This document shows positions 28,790 through 36,400 of a stretch of 64,000 nt of DNA, one piece after another. The notes beneath the pieces were generated by a model. That model saw only the letters and a program-made list of their open reading frames with translations. It was not told where the DNA came from and did not search any database. The position numbers were made by a program, and so were the translations under genes. Where the stretch lies: the NCBI GenBank assembly GCA_021155855.1, contig JAJNAZ010000008.1, forward strand, positions 37,428-101,427. The letters run 5' to 3'. Numbering within the stretch: position 1 is the first letter of the stretch; every line of letters begins with the position of its first letter. The DNA is from Solirubrobacterales bacterium. Lineage in GTDB: Bacteria > Actinomycetota > Thermoleophilia > Solirubrobacterales > 70-9.

Positions 28790-30925
28790 CTACCAGTGCA
28801 CGCCGCGCATCAGGTTCGCGAACAGGACCTGCTGGTCGGAGGCGCCCTCGCCGGACGCCGGCGCGGCGTGCGCTGCCTTCTCCTTCGGCTTGCGCTCCCC
28901 CTTCGCCGCGCTCGAGTCCGGGAACAGGTGGTAGGCACTGTTGAGGATGTAGTCGATCGACTTCGGGTTGATCGCGTAAAGCAGCTGGCCCAGGGTGCCG
29001 AGCGGGGTCGCGATCCGTTTCGGCTTGTGGATGATCGCCTCGCAGATCATGTCCGCCGCTTCCTCTGGGGTGATCGTCGGAAAGCGGTCGTACATCTTCG
29101 TCGGTGCGATCATCGGCGTCCGCACCAACGGCATGTGGATGGTCGTGAGGTGGACGTTGTCGTCGATGATCTCCGAGGCGATTGAGCGTGAGAAGGCGTC
29201 CAGGGCCGCCTTCGAGGCGACGTAGGCCGAGAACCGCGGCGTATTCGTCTGCACTCCGATCGAGCTCACGTTGACGATCTGCCCGGACTTGCGCCGGCGC
29301 ATCACCGGCAGTAGCTTCAGGATCAGCCGCACGGCGCCGAGATAGTTGAGCTGGATCGTGCGCTCGAAGTCGTGGGGCCGATCGTAGGAGAGCGCGATCG
29401 AGCGCCGGATCGAGCGGCCCGCGTTGTTGACCAGGATGTCGACGTGGCCGTGCTGGGCCAGAACCTCGTCGGCCATCCGGTCGATGTCGTCGGGGTCGGA
29501 GAGGTCCGCGCGATGGATGAACGCCCTGCCCCCGCCCGCCTCGATCTGATCCTTGGTCTCGGCGAGCTTCTCCGGGGTCCGGGCGACGAGCAGCACCGTG
29601 CCGCCGGCGTCGGCGATCTTCATCGCCGCCGACTTGCCGATCCCCGAGGAGGCGCCGGTTACCATCACGACTCGTCCGCGAACGGACTGCTCGAGCGACA
29701 CGGTGCCCTGTAGTCGACGGCCGAAGCGCATCAGCTCGTCGGGGATCTGCTGCTGGATCACCTGGCTGATCCCGCCGATCAACCCGAGGCGGCCCCGCGC
29801 GGCGCCCATCAGGGTGCGGTCACGGAACAGGTCGGGGTCGAGGTGTCGCTCCCAGTAATCCCAGAGCTTGCCGGCATAGGCCTCCAGCGGGGCCACCGCG
29901 ATGTCGGTGCCGGCGAGCGCCGCCTCGGCCTGGCGCGAGTCGAAGTGGGTCGGGTAGTTGACGTAGATCAGCACCGAGCGCGGGATGTCGAAGTCGGCCA
30001 GGGCCCGATCGAGGAGCGCGTCGCCCAGCGGCACCGTCGTGATCCCCAGCCGCAAGAGCGGCTCGAGCGCCTCGAGCGCGGCCGCGGGCAACCGCACAGA
30101 GGACTGCGGCGCATGCGCGGCGCGGGCGAAGGTGTCGATTACCTCGCCGGCCGTCGGCGGGTCGGGATCGGTGAGGCTGAACGCCCTGCCGTCGAGGTCG
30201 TCGAGGTGGGCGATGTGGTCCATCGCCCCGACGACGAAGTCGACCGGGACGATGTTGATCTCGCGCCCCTCGATCCCGGGCATCGGCATCCATTGCGGCA
30301 CCGTGTTGCGGATCCGTCGGATCAGCTTGAAGAAGTAGTAGGGACCGTCGACCTTGTCCATCTCGCCGGTCTCGGAGTTGCCGACGACGATCCCCGGCCG
30401 ATAGACGCGCCACGGCCGATCGCACTCGTTGCGGACCACGCCCTCGGACTCGTGCTTGGTGCGGAAGTAGGGATGGGTGTCGAGGTTCTGAGCCTCCTCG
30501 AACATGTCCTCGCGCCAGGTACCCCGGTAGAGGCCGGCGGCGGCGATCGAGCTGACCATGTGGACCCGCCCGGCCTCGGCCGCTTCTGCGAAGGCAACCA
30601 TGTTGCGGGTGCCCTCGACGTTCGCCACCCGCTGCGAATCCGCGTCCGCGGTCATGTCGTAGATCGCGGCCAGGTGGAAGAGGTGGTCGACCTCGCCGCG
30701 CAGCCGCTCGAGGTCAGCGTCCGAGACGCCGAGCCGCGGCTCGGCGAGATCACCGACGATGCCGACGACCCGCGACTCGTCCGCGCCCCAGCGATTACGC
30801 AGCTCCTGCAGGCGGCCCTTGGAGCCCTCGCGCACGAGCACGTAGATCGTTTCCTCCCGCTCGAGCAACAGCTCGACCAGGTTGCGGCCGATGAAACCGG
30901 TAGCACCGGTGACGAAGTAGCTCAT
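28790..30925 (-). CDS. Two-domain fatty acyl-CoA reductase (AcrA1-like)
   Basis: A 711-residue protein with two Rossmann domains. Residues 1-370 are an extended SDR/thioester-reductase domain: MSYFVTGATGFIGRNLVELLL, VEGTRNMV and the YFRTKHE Tyr-Lys pair. Residues ~415-660 are a classical SDR: VVMVTGASSGIGKSAAMK, NNAGRSIRRS and YVASKAALDAF. This is the architecture of bacterial acyl-CoA reductases such as mycobacterial AcrA1 and Marinobacter enzymes that take acyl-CoA through aldehyde to fatty alcohol. It may feed wax ester or, with the 26638-28257 enzyme, ether lipid synthesis. The last 50 residues are charged and variable. Confidence 0.88.
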   Translation of the reverse strand: MSYFVTGATGFIGRNLVELLLEREETIYVLVREGSKGRLQELRNRWGADESRVVGIVGDLAEPRLGVSDADLERLRGEVDHLFHLAAIYDMTADADSQRVANVEGTRNMVAFAEAAEAGRVHMVSSIAAAGLYRGTWREDMFEEAQNLDTHPYFRTKHESEGVVRNECDRPWRVYRPGIVVGNSETGEMDKVDGPYYFFKLIRRIRNTVPQWMPMPGIEGREINIVPVDFVVGAMDHIAHLDDLDGRAFSLTDPDPPTAGEVIDTFARAAHAPQSSVRLPAAALEALEPLLRLGITTVPLGDALLDRALADFDIPRSVLIYVNYPTHFDSRQAEAALAGTDIAVAPLEAYAGKLWDYWERHLDPDLFRDRTLMGAARGRLGLIGGISQVIQQQIPDELMRFGRRLQGTVSLEQSVRGRVVMVTGASSGIGKSAAMKIADAGGTVLLVARTPEKLAETKDQIEAGGGRAFIHRADLSDPDDIDRMADEVLAQHGHVDILVNNAGRSIRRSIALSYDRPHDFERTIQLNYLGAVRLILKLLPVMRRRKSGQIVNVSSIGVQTNTPRFSAYVASKAALDAFSRSIASEIIDDNVHLTTIHMPLVRTPMIAPTKMYDRFPTITPEEAADMICEAIIHKPKRIATPLGTLGQLLYAINPKSIDYILNSAYHLFPDSSAAKGERKPKEKAAHAAPASGEGASDQQVLFANLMRGVHW

Positions 30926-30978
30926 TCCAACTCCTCCAAGGCGATGTCGGGCCCGTTCCGAACCGTACTATCCAGGAG

Positions 30979-31281
30979 ATGGCCTTCGAGCTCGCACCGG
31001 ACCCCGGCGATCGCGGAGAGCCCGACGTCAAGCTGGGGCGCACCGGCTCGGCTGTCGGCGAGGACCGGCGGCTGGTGGCCAACGGGGTCCAGGTGCTCGG
31101 CCGGGGCGCGCTGGTGTGCCCGTCGTGCACGCTGCCGATCGCTCCGGCGCCGCGCATCGGTCCCCGAGCCGAGCTGCGCTGTGGTTTCTGCGACCACGCC
31201 GCCGAGGCGAGTTCCTTCATCCGCGCGGACCACTTCGACACCGCCGCGAACGACGTCGCCCTGATCGCGCGGTTGCGCTGA
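30979..31281 (+). CDS. Small zinc-ribbon-like protein
   Basis: A 100-residue protein with ATG 30979 behind a CCAGGAG ribosome site. Two cysteine pairs, VCPSCTLPI and RCGFCDHAAE, spaced about 25 residues apart, form a likely zinc ribbon. The N-terminal 40 residues are acidic and possibly disordered. It is divergent from the acyl-CoA reductase gene and convergent with the B12 regulator gene. Function unknown; I see no membrane segment or signal peptide. Confidence 0.7.
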   Translation: MAFELAPDPGDRGEPDVKLGRTGSAVGEDRRLVANGVQVLGRGALVCPSCTLPIAPAPRIGPRAELRCGFCDHAAEASSFIRADHFDTAANDVALIARLR

Positions 31282-31305
31282 GCGGGAGCGCTCTCGCCGG
31301 CGCTC

Positions 31306-31320
31306 GCCCGAGCTTCGGGC
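31306..31320. terminator. Short hairpin between convergent genes
   Basis: GCCCGA at 31306-31311 pairs with TCGGGC at 31315-31320 around a 3-base loop. It lies between the ends of the small zinc-ribbon gene and the convergent B12 regulator gene and could end both transcripts. There is no T run. Confidence 0.4.
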
Positions 31321-31344
31321 TGGCGCTTCTGACCGAGCCCCGGG

Positions 31345-32262
31345 TCAGGTGGGCTGCAGCGGCGACGCCTCGCCGGCAAGCCACCGCGCCGCCTCGACCG
31401 GGCGCCCGACGAGATGGACGGCGCCGATCGAGCGGGCCATCTCCGGGTTCGCCCCGGCCCCGGCGATCGACACCGAATGGCGTTCGGCGATCGCGGCGAG
31501 CTCGCGGCGGACACGTTCGAGCCGGTCCGGCACGACGGCGGTGATCACGATCGCCTCGGGATCGAGCCGATCGGCTGCGTCATCGAGGGTGGGCATCGGC
31601 GTGTCCGGGCCAAGGAACGCAATCCGCCAGCCGGACTCGCGAAGCACGAGTCCGAAGCAGACCAGACCAAGATCGTGACGCTCGTCCGGCGGACAGGCGA
31701 GCAGCGCCAGCGGCCCGCTCCCGCCGCCCCAGGCGCGGGCCAGAGCAAGCAGGCGGCCGCGCAGTAGCTCCGTGCAGAAGTGCTCCTGGCCGATCGTCGC
31801 CTCACCCCGCATCCACCTATCTCCGACCTCCGCGAGAACCGGGAGCACGATTTCGGAGAGCACGGTCGCGAGCGAGAATCGCGCGAGCGCGTGGTCGAGG
31901 ACCCGGTGGGCGGACTCGTCATCGAAGGCCTGGATCGCCTCGATGAGGCGCTCACCGGCCGAGGCGAGCACCGGGCGCTCGGTCCGCTCCGCAAGCGGGG
32001 GACGCCCGCGGGCGAGCTCGGCAGCCTCGGCCGCTGACCGGCCGCGAGCGAGCCAGGCGACCATCGACCCGACCCGCGCCTCGTCGGCAGCGGAATAGAG
32101 CCGGTAGCCATTCGGGGTGCGCGCCGGCTCGAGCAGCCCGTAGCGACGCTCCCAGGCGCGCAAGGTCTCAGGGCGCACGCCGACCCGGCGGCCAAGCTCC
32201 CCGATGCGCAGTGAAGGCGTCAGGCCGTTGGCGTCCCGTCGGGTATTCGAGTTCACCGCCAA
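31345..32262 (-). CDS. CarH/LitR-type B12-dependent light-sensing MerR regulator
   Basis: A 305-residue regulator. Residues ~17-80 are a MerR-type helix-turn-helix (LRIGELGRRVGVRPETLRAWERRYGLL). Then come a four-helix B12-cap domain and a cobalamin-binding Rossmann domain. The cap holds W-x9-E-H (RWMRGEATIGQEH), the signature of CarH proteins that sense light through adenosylcobalamin. The Rossmann domain holds ERHDLG, the E/DxHxxG lower-ligand motif. In the dark such proteins bind DNA as tetramers and repress; light breaks the Co-C bond and releases them. Divergent genes start at 32357, so they are the likely targets along with its own promoter. Confidence 0.92.
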   Translation of the reverse strand: MAVNSNTRRDANGLTPSLRIGELGRRVGVRPETLRAWERRYGLLEPARTPNGYRLYSAADEARVGSMVAWLARGRSAAEAAELARGRPPLAERTERPVLASAGERLIEAIQAFDDESAHRVLDHALARFSLATVLSEIVLPVLAEVGDRWMRGEATIGQEHFCTELLRGRLLALARAWGGGSGPLALLACPPDERHDLGLVCFGLVLRESGWRIAFLGPDTPMPTLDDAADRLDPEAIVITAVVPDRLERVRRELAAIAERHSVSIAGAGANPEMARSIGAVHLVGRPVEAARWLAGEASPLQPT

Positions 32263-32263
32263 G

Positions 32264-32285
32264 ATTGAACAAAGTATAAACGAAT
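32264..32285. promoter_or_regulatory. Candidate CarH operator: two adjacent 11-bp direct repeats
   Basis: ATTGAACAAAG (32264-32274) is followed without gap by TATAAACGAAT (32275-32285). Six of eleven positions agree (nnTnAACnAAn). The AT-rich stretch is unusual for this genome and ends two bases before the CarH start codon on the minus strand. On that strand it contains TATACT, a possible -10 element. Repeated 11-bp boxes are how known CarH operators are built. Confidence 0.45.
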
Positions 32286-32292
32286 CTCGGGT

Positions 32293-32322
32293 TTGCAGTT
32301 CCTGCTCGAGAGCTGCTATAAG
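32293..32322 (+). promoter_or_regulatory. Candidate rightward promoter for the small-membrane-protein cluster
   Basis: TTGCAG at 32293-32298 and TATAAG at 32317-32322 are separated by 18 bases, a fair housekeeping-type promoter. It would start transcription about 25-30 bases before the gene at 32357. It sits beside the candidate CarH operator, so repression in the dark is possible. Confidence 0.45.
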
Positions 32323-32356
32323 TCACAAGCTTTAACGAACCCTCTACAGACGGACC

Positions 32357-32548
32357 GTGATGATGCATGACATGGACAAGACCTCGACCGCGCGCGCCCT
32401 GTTTCTCACCGGCGCCCTACTCAGCTTCGGCGCCTCGGTGATCCTGTACTTCACCGACAACCAGACCGAGGGCATCTTCGTCGGGCTCTGGGTGCCGTCG
32501 ATCCTCGCGCTCGGAGCGTTCTTGGCTCCGCGGGAGGCCCAGCGATGA
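32357..32548 (+). CDS. Small two-helix membrane protein
   Basis: A protein of at most 63 residues. GTG 32357, ATG 32360, ATG 32363 and ATG 32372 are all in frame; ATG 32372 (MDKTSTARALFLTGALL) looks best because the first helix begins soon after. Two hydrophobic segments, ALFLTGALLSFGASVILYF and GIFVGLWVPSILALGAFLA, flank a short acidic loop (TDNQTEG). No enzyme motif is seen. It overlaps the next small gene by four bases and is divergent from the CarH-type gene, so light induction is a reasonable inference. Confidence 0.7.
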   Translation: MMMHDMDKTSTARALFLTGALLSFGASVILYFTDNQTEGIFVGLWVPSILALGAFLAPREAQR

Positions 32549-32742
32549 GCGTCGGAATCTTCATCTTTGGCGTGGTCGTCTCCAGCGTGGTCGCCACCGC
32601 CTGCTGGCTGATCGTCACCGGGATCCGCGACGAACAACGCGACCGGCGGCGGTTCGAATCCACCCACGCCTCGGCGATCGCCACCGGGCAGGAGCACGGG
32701 GTCGCCACGCGCGCGGACGGGCGCACGGTCGAGGCCGAGTAG
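32545..32742 (+). CDS. Small single-helix membrane protein
   Basis: A 65-residue protein whose ATG overlaps the previous stop (ATGA). One N-terminal membrane helix, GIFIFGVVVSSVVATACWLIV, is followed by a charged cytoplasmic tail with DEQRDRRRFE. It has no recognised domain. Overlap with its neighbour suggests the two act together, perhaps as a small membrane complex in the CarH-controlled group. Confidence 0.7.
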   Translation: MSVGIFIFGVVVSSVVATACWLIVTGIRDEQRDRRRFESTHASAIATGQEHGVATRADGRTVEAE

Positions 32743-32761
32743 GACGGAAGATCGAACAGCG

Positions 32762-32881
32762 ATGAGGCCCTTGGTCACCGACTCGAGCGGCGCCGAGCTC
32801 TTCGAGCTCGAGCCGGCGCCGTTAGGGAAGGCGCTCGAACGTGCGCCGGCCCTGGAACGCGCCGAGGGCAGCGACCGATGA
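32762..32881 (+). CDS. Possible 39-residue protein
   Basis: A short frame from ATG 32762 to TGA 32879-32881, reading MRPLVTDSSGAELFELEPAP and an acidic/basic tail. Its stop overlaps the start of the SRPBCC gene (ATGA), which argues for a translated and coupled gene. There is no clear ribosome site and no family match that I recognise. It could instead be a leader or a degraded remnant. Confidence 0.35.
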   Translation: MRPLVTDSSGAELFELEPAPLGKALERAPALERAEGSDR

Positions 32882-33297
32882 TCAGGGTCGAGGCCGAGTC
32901 CGCGGCCGACCCGCGCACCGCCTGGGCGCTGCTGGCGCGCCCCGACCGGTGGCACAGGTGGGCTCCGCACGTCCGCGGCGCCGTCGGCCTCGGGTCGCCC
33001 GAGGTGACCGCCGGCTCCCGCGGGGCGGCCCTGCTCGCCGGGGTGGTGCCGATCCCGGCTCGAATCACGGCGAAGGAGGAGGGGACGTGGTGGGCGTGGC
33101 GGGTCGGGCCGCTCGACATCGGCCATCAGGTGCTCCCGCGCAACGGAGGCTGCACGGTCGCGGCCGAGCTACACGCGCCGGGGCCGTTGGAGCCTTTGGT
33201 GGGCGCGGCCTACGGGCCGATCGTCCGCCGCCTGGTTTCGAACCTCGCGCGGGAGGCTGAGCGAACCGCCCTCGCCGGCGAGACGATCCCCAGCTGA
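32878..33297 (+). CDS. SRPBCC family protein
   Basis: A 139-residue START-like (SRPBCC/polyketide-cyclase) protein. It opens MIRVEAESAADPRTAWALLARPDRWHRWAPHVRG, the standard beginning with the aromatic WxxW patch. Later WWAWRVGPLDIGHQVL forms the hydrophobic pocket strands. Such proteins bind lipids or other hydrophobic ligands. SRPBCC genes are often found beside light- or stress-induced regulators, and here it closes the group divergent from the CarH-type gene. The specific ligand is unknown. Confidence 0.82.
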   Translation: MIRVEAESAADPRTAWALLARPDRWHRWAPHVRGAVGLGSPEVTAGSRGAALLAGVVPIPARITAKEEGTWWAWRVGPLDIGHQVLPRNGGCTVAAELHAPGPLEPLVGAAYGPIVRRLVSNLAREAERTALAGETIPS

Positions 33298-33462
33298 GCG
33301 TGCACGCGCTCGAGCGCGAGCAGTGGGCCGGGAGGCCGTGACCGCCCTCCCCCACGCGAGCGGGTGGGATCTTCGGGTTAGCCGCGAGCGAGGGCGGGAA
33401 ACCGTATTCGTAGGCGCGAAATCGGCACCCTCGGTCACCCAACCTCATACACTCAGACGCAC

Positions 33463-36400
33463 GTGTCAGAGACCGCAATCGTAGAAGTCCAGATGCCCCA
33501 GATGGGGGAATCGGTTACCGAGGGCACGATTCTCGAGTGGCGCGTGGCGGAGGGAGAGGCGGTAGCGGAGGGGGACACGGTGGTCGAGGTCTCGACCGAC
33601 AAGATCGACGCCGAGATTCCGGCCCCGGCGAGTGGAGTGATCAGCAAGATCCTCGCCCAGCCCGACGACACGGTGGAGGTCGGACAGGTGCTCGCGCAGA
33701 TCGACCCGAACGGCACCCCGTCGGGCAATGGCGCGTCCGCCGATCCCTCGCCGCTGGAGGAGAGCGAGGGGCTGGTGATGGGCAGCGGCGAGGGTGACGC
33801 CGACCTCGGCGACGAGTCCGCCCCCTCCGAGGCCCCCCAGCCCGGTGAGCTCGAGACGGCCGACCCGAGCGCCGAGCCTCCCTCAGCCGATCAGGCCGCC
33901 GGCGGACGCGAAACCGAGGAGGCGGCCGCAACGGTGGTGATTTCGATGCCCGAAATGGGCGAATCGGTCACCGAGGGCACGGTGCTCGAGTGGCATGTCG
34001 CCGAGGGGGACGCGGTCTCCGAGGGCGACACGGTGGTCGAGGTTTCCACCGACAAGGTCGACGCCGAGGTCCCGGCCCCGGGCAGCGGCACGATCACCAA
34101 GCTTCTCGCACAACCCGACGACACGGTCCAGGTCGGCCAAGCGCTGGCGGAGATGGCCGCCGGCGCGGCGCGGAGCACCGAGGGCCGAGTACCGAGCACC
34201 GATCAGCCTGCCGCCGAAGCAGCGCCGGCGACCGACTCCGGCAACGGCCGCGCCTCCCCCGTGGCCCGCCGGGTCGCAGCGGCGAAGGGCGTCGACATCG
34301 CCCGCGTCCGCGGTTCGGGCCCCGGCGGCAAGGTGACCAAGGAGGACGTGCTCGGGGCCGCCGACGGCGACGGCACCGCGCCCATGGCTGCAGAGGGCGA
34401 GGCGAACCCGCTTCGAGGCCCGGCCGCGATGCTGGCCAAGGCGATGAACGAGAGCCGGTCGATGCCGACCGCGACCTCGTTCAGGACGCTGCCGGTGGAC
34501 ACGCTCGACGCCAAGCGCAAGGCAATAAACGGGGCGCTGAAGGACCGCGGGATGAAGGTCTCGTTCACCCACCTGATCGCCTGGGCGATCGTCAAGGCGA
34601 CAGGCGAGTGGCCGGTGATGGCGCGAACTTACTCCGAGCTCGACGGCAAGCCGCAGGTGGTCGAGTCCGGGCACGTCAATCTCGGGATCGCGGTCGACGT
34701 CGAGCGCAAGGACGGCTCGCGCAGCCTGATGGTTCCCTGCGTCAAGGCGGCGGAGACGCTCGACTTCGCCGGCTTCCATGCTTCGTATGAGGAGCTGATC
34801 ACGAAGACGCGGGAGAACAAGCTCACCGCGGACGACTTCCAGGGCACCAACATCACGCTCACCAACCCGGGCGGACTCGGCACCGTCGCCTCGGTGCCCC
34901 GCCTGATGCCCGGACAGGGCACGATCGTTGCCTGCGGTTCGCTCGCCTATCCGGTCGAGTGGGCGCACGCCCCGGCGGAGAAGGTCAAGGCGCTCGGGGT
35001 CTCGAAGGTGATGACCGCGAGCTCGACCTATGACCACCGGATCATCCAGGGCGCCGAGTCGGGCTCCTTTCTGCGCCGCATCGACCAGCTGCTTCAGGGC
35101 GAGGACGGCTTCTACGAGGAAATCGCTGAGGCGCTACAGCTCCCGGCGAACGTGGTCAGCACGGCGCACCCGGCGTCCGCCTCGGCGCCGCCCCTGGGCA
35201 CCGCGGCCGCCGCGGCGCCGGCGACGACGGCCGGGGTCGATCGCGAGCTGCTTCAGGCGGTGCAGGCGGCGACCTCGCTGCTGAAGGCCTACCGCACCCA
35301 CGGGCATCTCGCCGCCACCGTCAACCCGCTCGGCGGGCCGCCGAAGGGCGACCCGGCGCTCGAGCCGGAGAACCTCAGCCTGACCCCCGAGCTGATGGCG
35401 CGGATCCCCGCATCGATCCTGCGCTGCGGGGTAGAGGGCGAGACGCTGCTCGACGCGCTGCCGCGGATGCGCGAGGCCTACTGCAGCACGATCGCTTACC
35501 AGATCGAGCACCTCTCCTCCCACCAGCAGCGGATGTGGCTGCGGGAGATGATCGAGACCGGCTGGCATCGGACGCCGCTGGGCGAGGAGGAGCGGCGGGC
35601 GTTGCTCTCGCGGCTGATCGAGGTGCACCAGTTTGAACGCTTCCTGCAGAAGGCCTACCTGGGCCAGAAGATGTTCTCGATCGAGGGCCTCGACGTGACC
35701 GTGCCGATGATCGACGAGATCGCGACTTTGGCGCGGCGGAACGGCGCCGAGGAGGTAGTGCTCGGGATGGCCCACCGCGGGCGGCTCAGCGTCCTCGCCC
35801 ACAACCTGGGCCGCTCGGTCGAGTCGATCCTGGCCGAGTTCGAGGGCGCGAAGGCGCTCGACCGGGTGAAGGCGATCGCCCACATCCCCCACTCGGGCAC
35901 CGGCGACGTCAAGTACCACCACGGTGCCGAGGGCATGTTCACGACCCGCGACTCGGACCAAGTCAAGGTCCGGCTCTACCCGAATCCCAGCCACCTGGAG
36001 TTCGTCGATCCGGTGGTCACCGGCGGGGCTCGGGCCGCGCAGACCGAGCACTCGGGCCCGAAGCTGAGGCACAACCCGCATTCCGCGGTGCCCTTGCTGC
36101 TGCACGGCGACGCCGCATTCCCGGCTCAGGGCGTGGTCGCCGAGACGCTCAACCTGCAGTCGCTCGCCGGCTATTCGACCGGCGGCACGGTCCACCTGAT
36201 CACCGACAACCAGGTCGGGTTCACCACCGACCCCGAGGAGGGCCGCTCGACCCCGTACGCCGGCGACCTCGCGAAGGGCTTCAACTGCCCGATCATCCAC
36301 GTCAACGCCGACGACGTCGAGGCTTGTGTCGCCGCCGTGCGCCTGGCGATGGCCTACCGCGAGCAGTGGGGCCGTGACGTGGTCATCGACCTGATCGGCT

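Noticed and set aside
32651..32661. GGTTCGAATCC, which looks like a tRNA T-loop
   Set aside because: The flanking stem does not pair, no acceptor or anticodon arm can be built, and it lies inside a good small coding frame.
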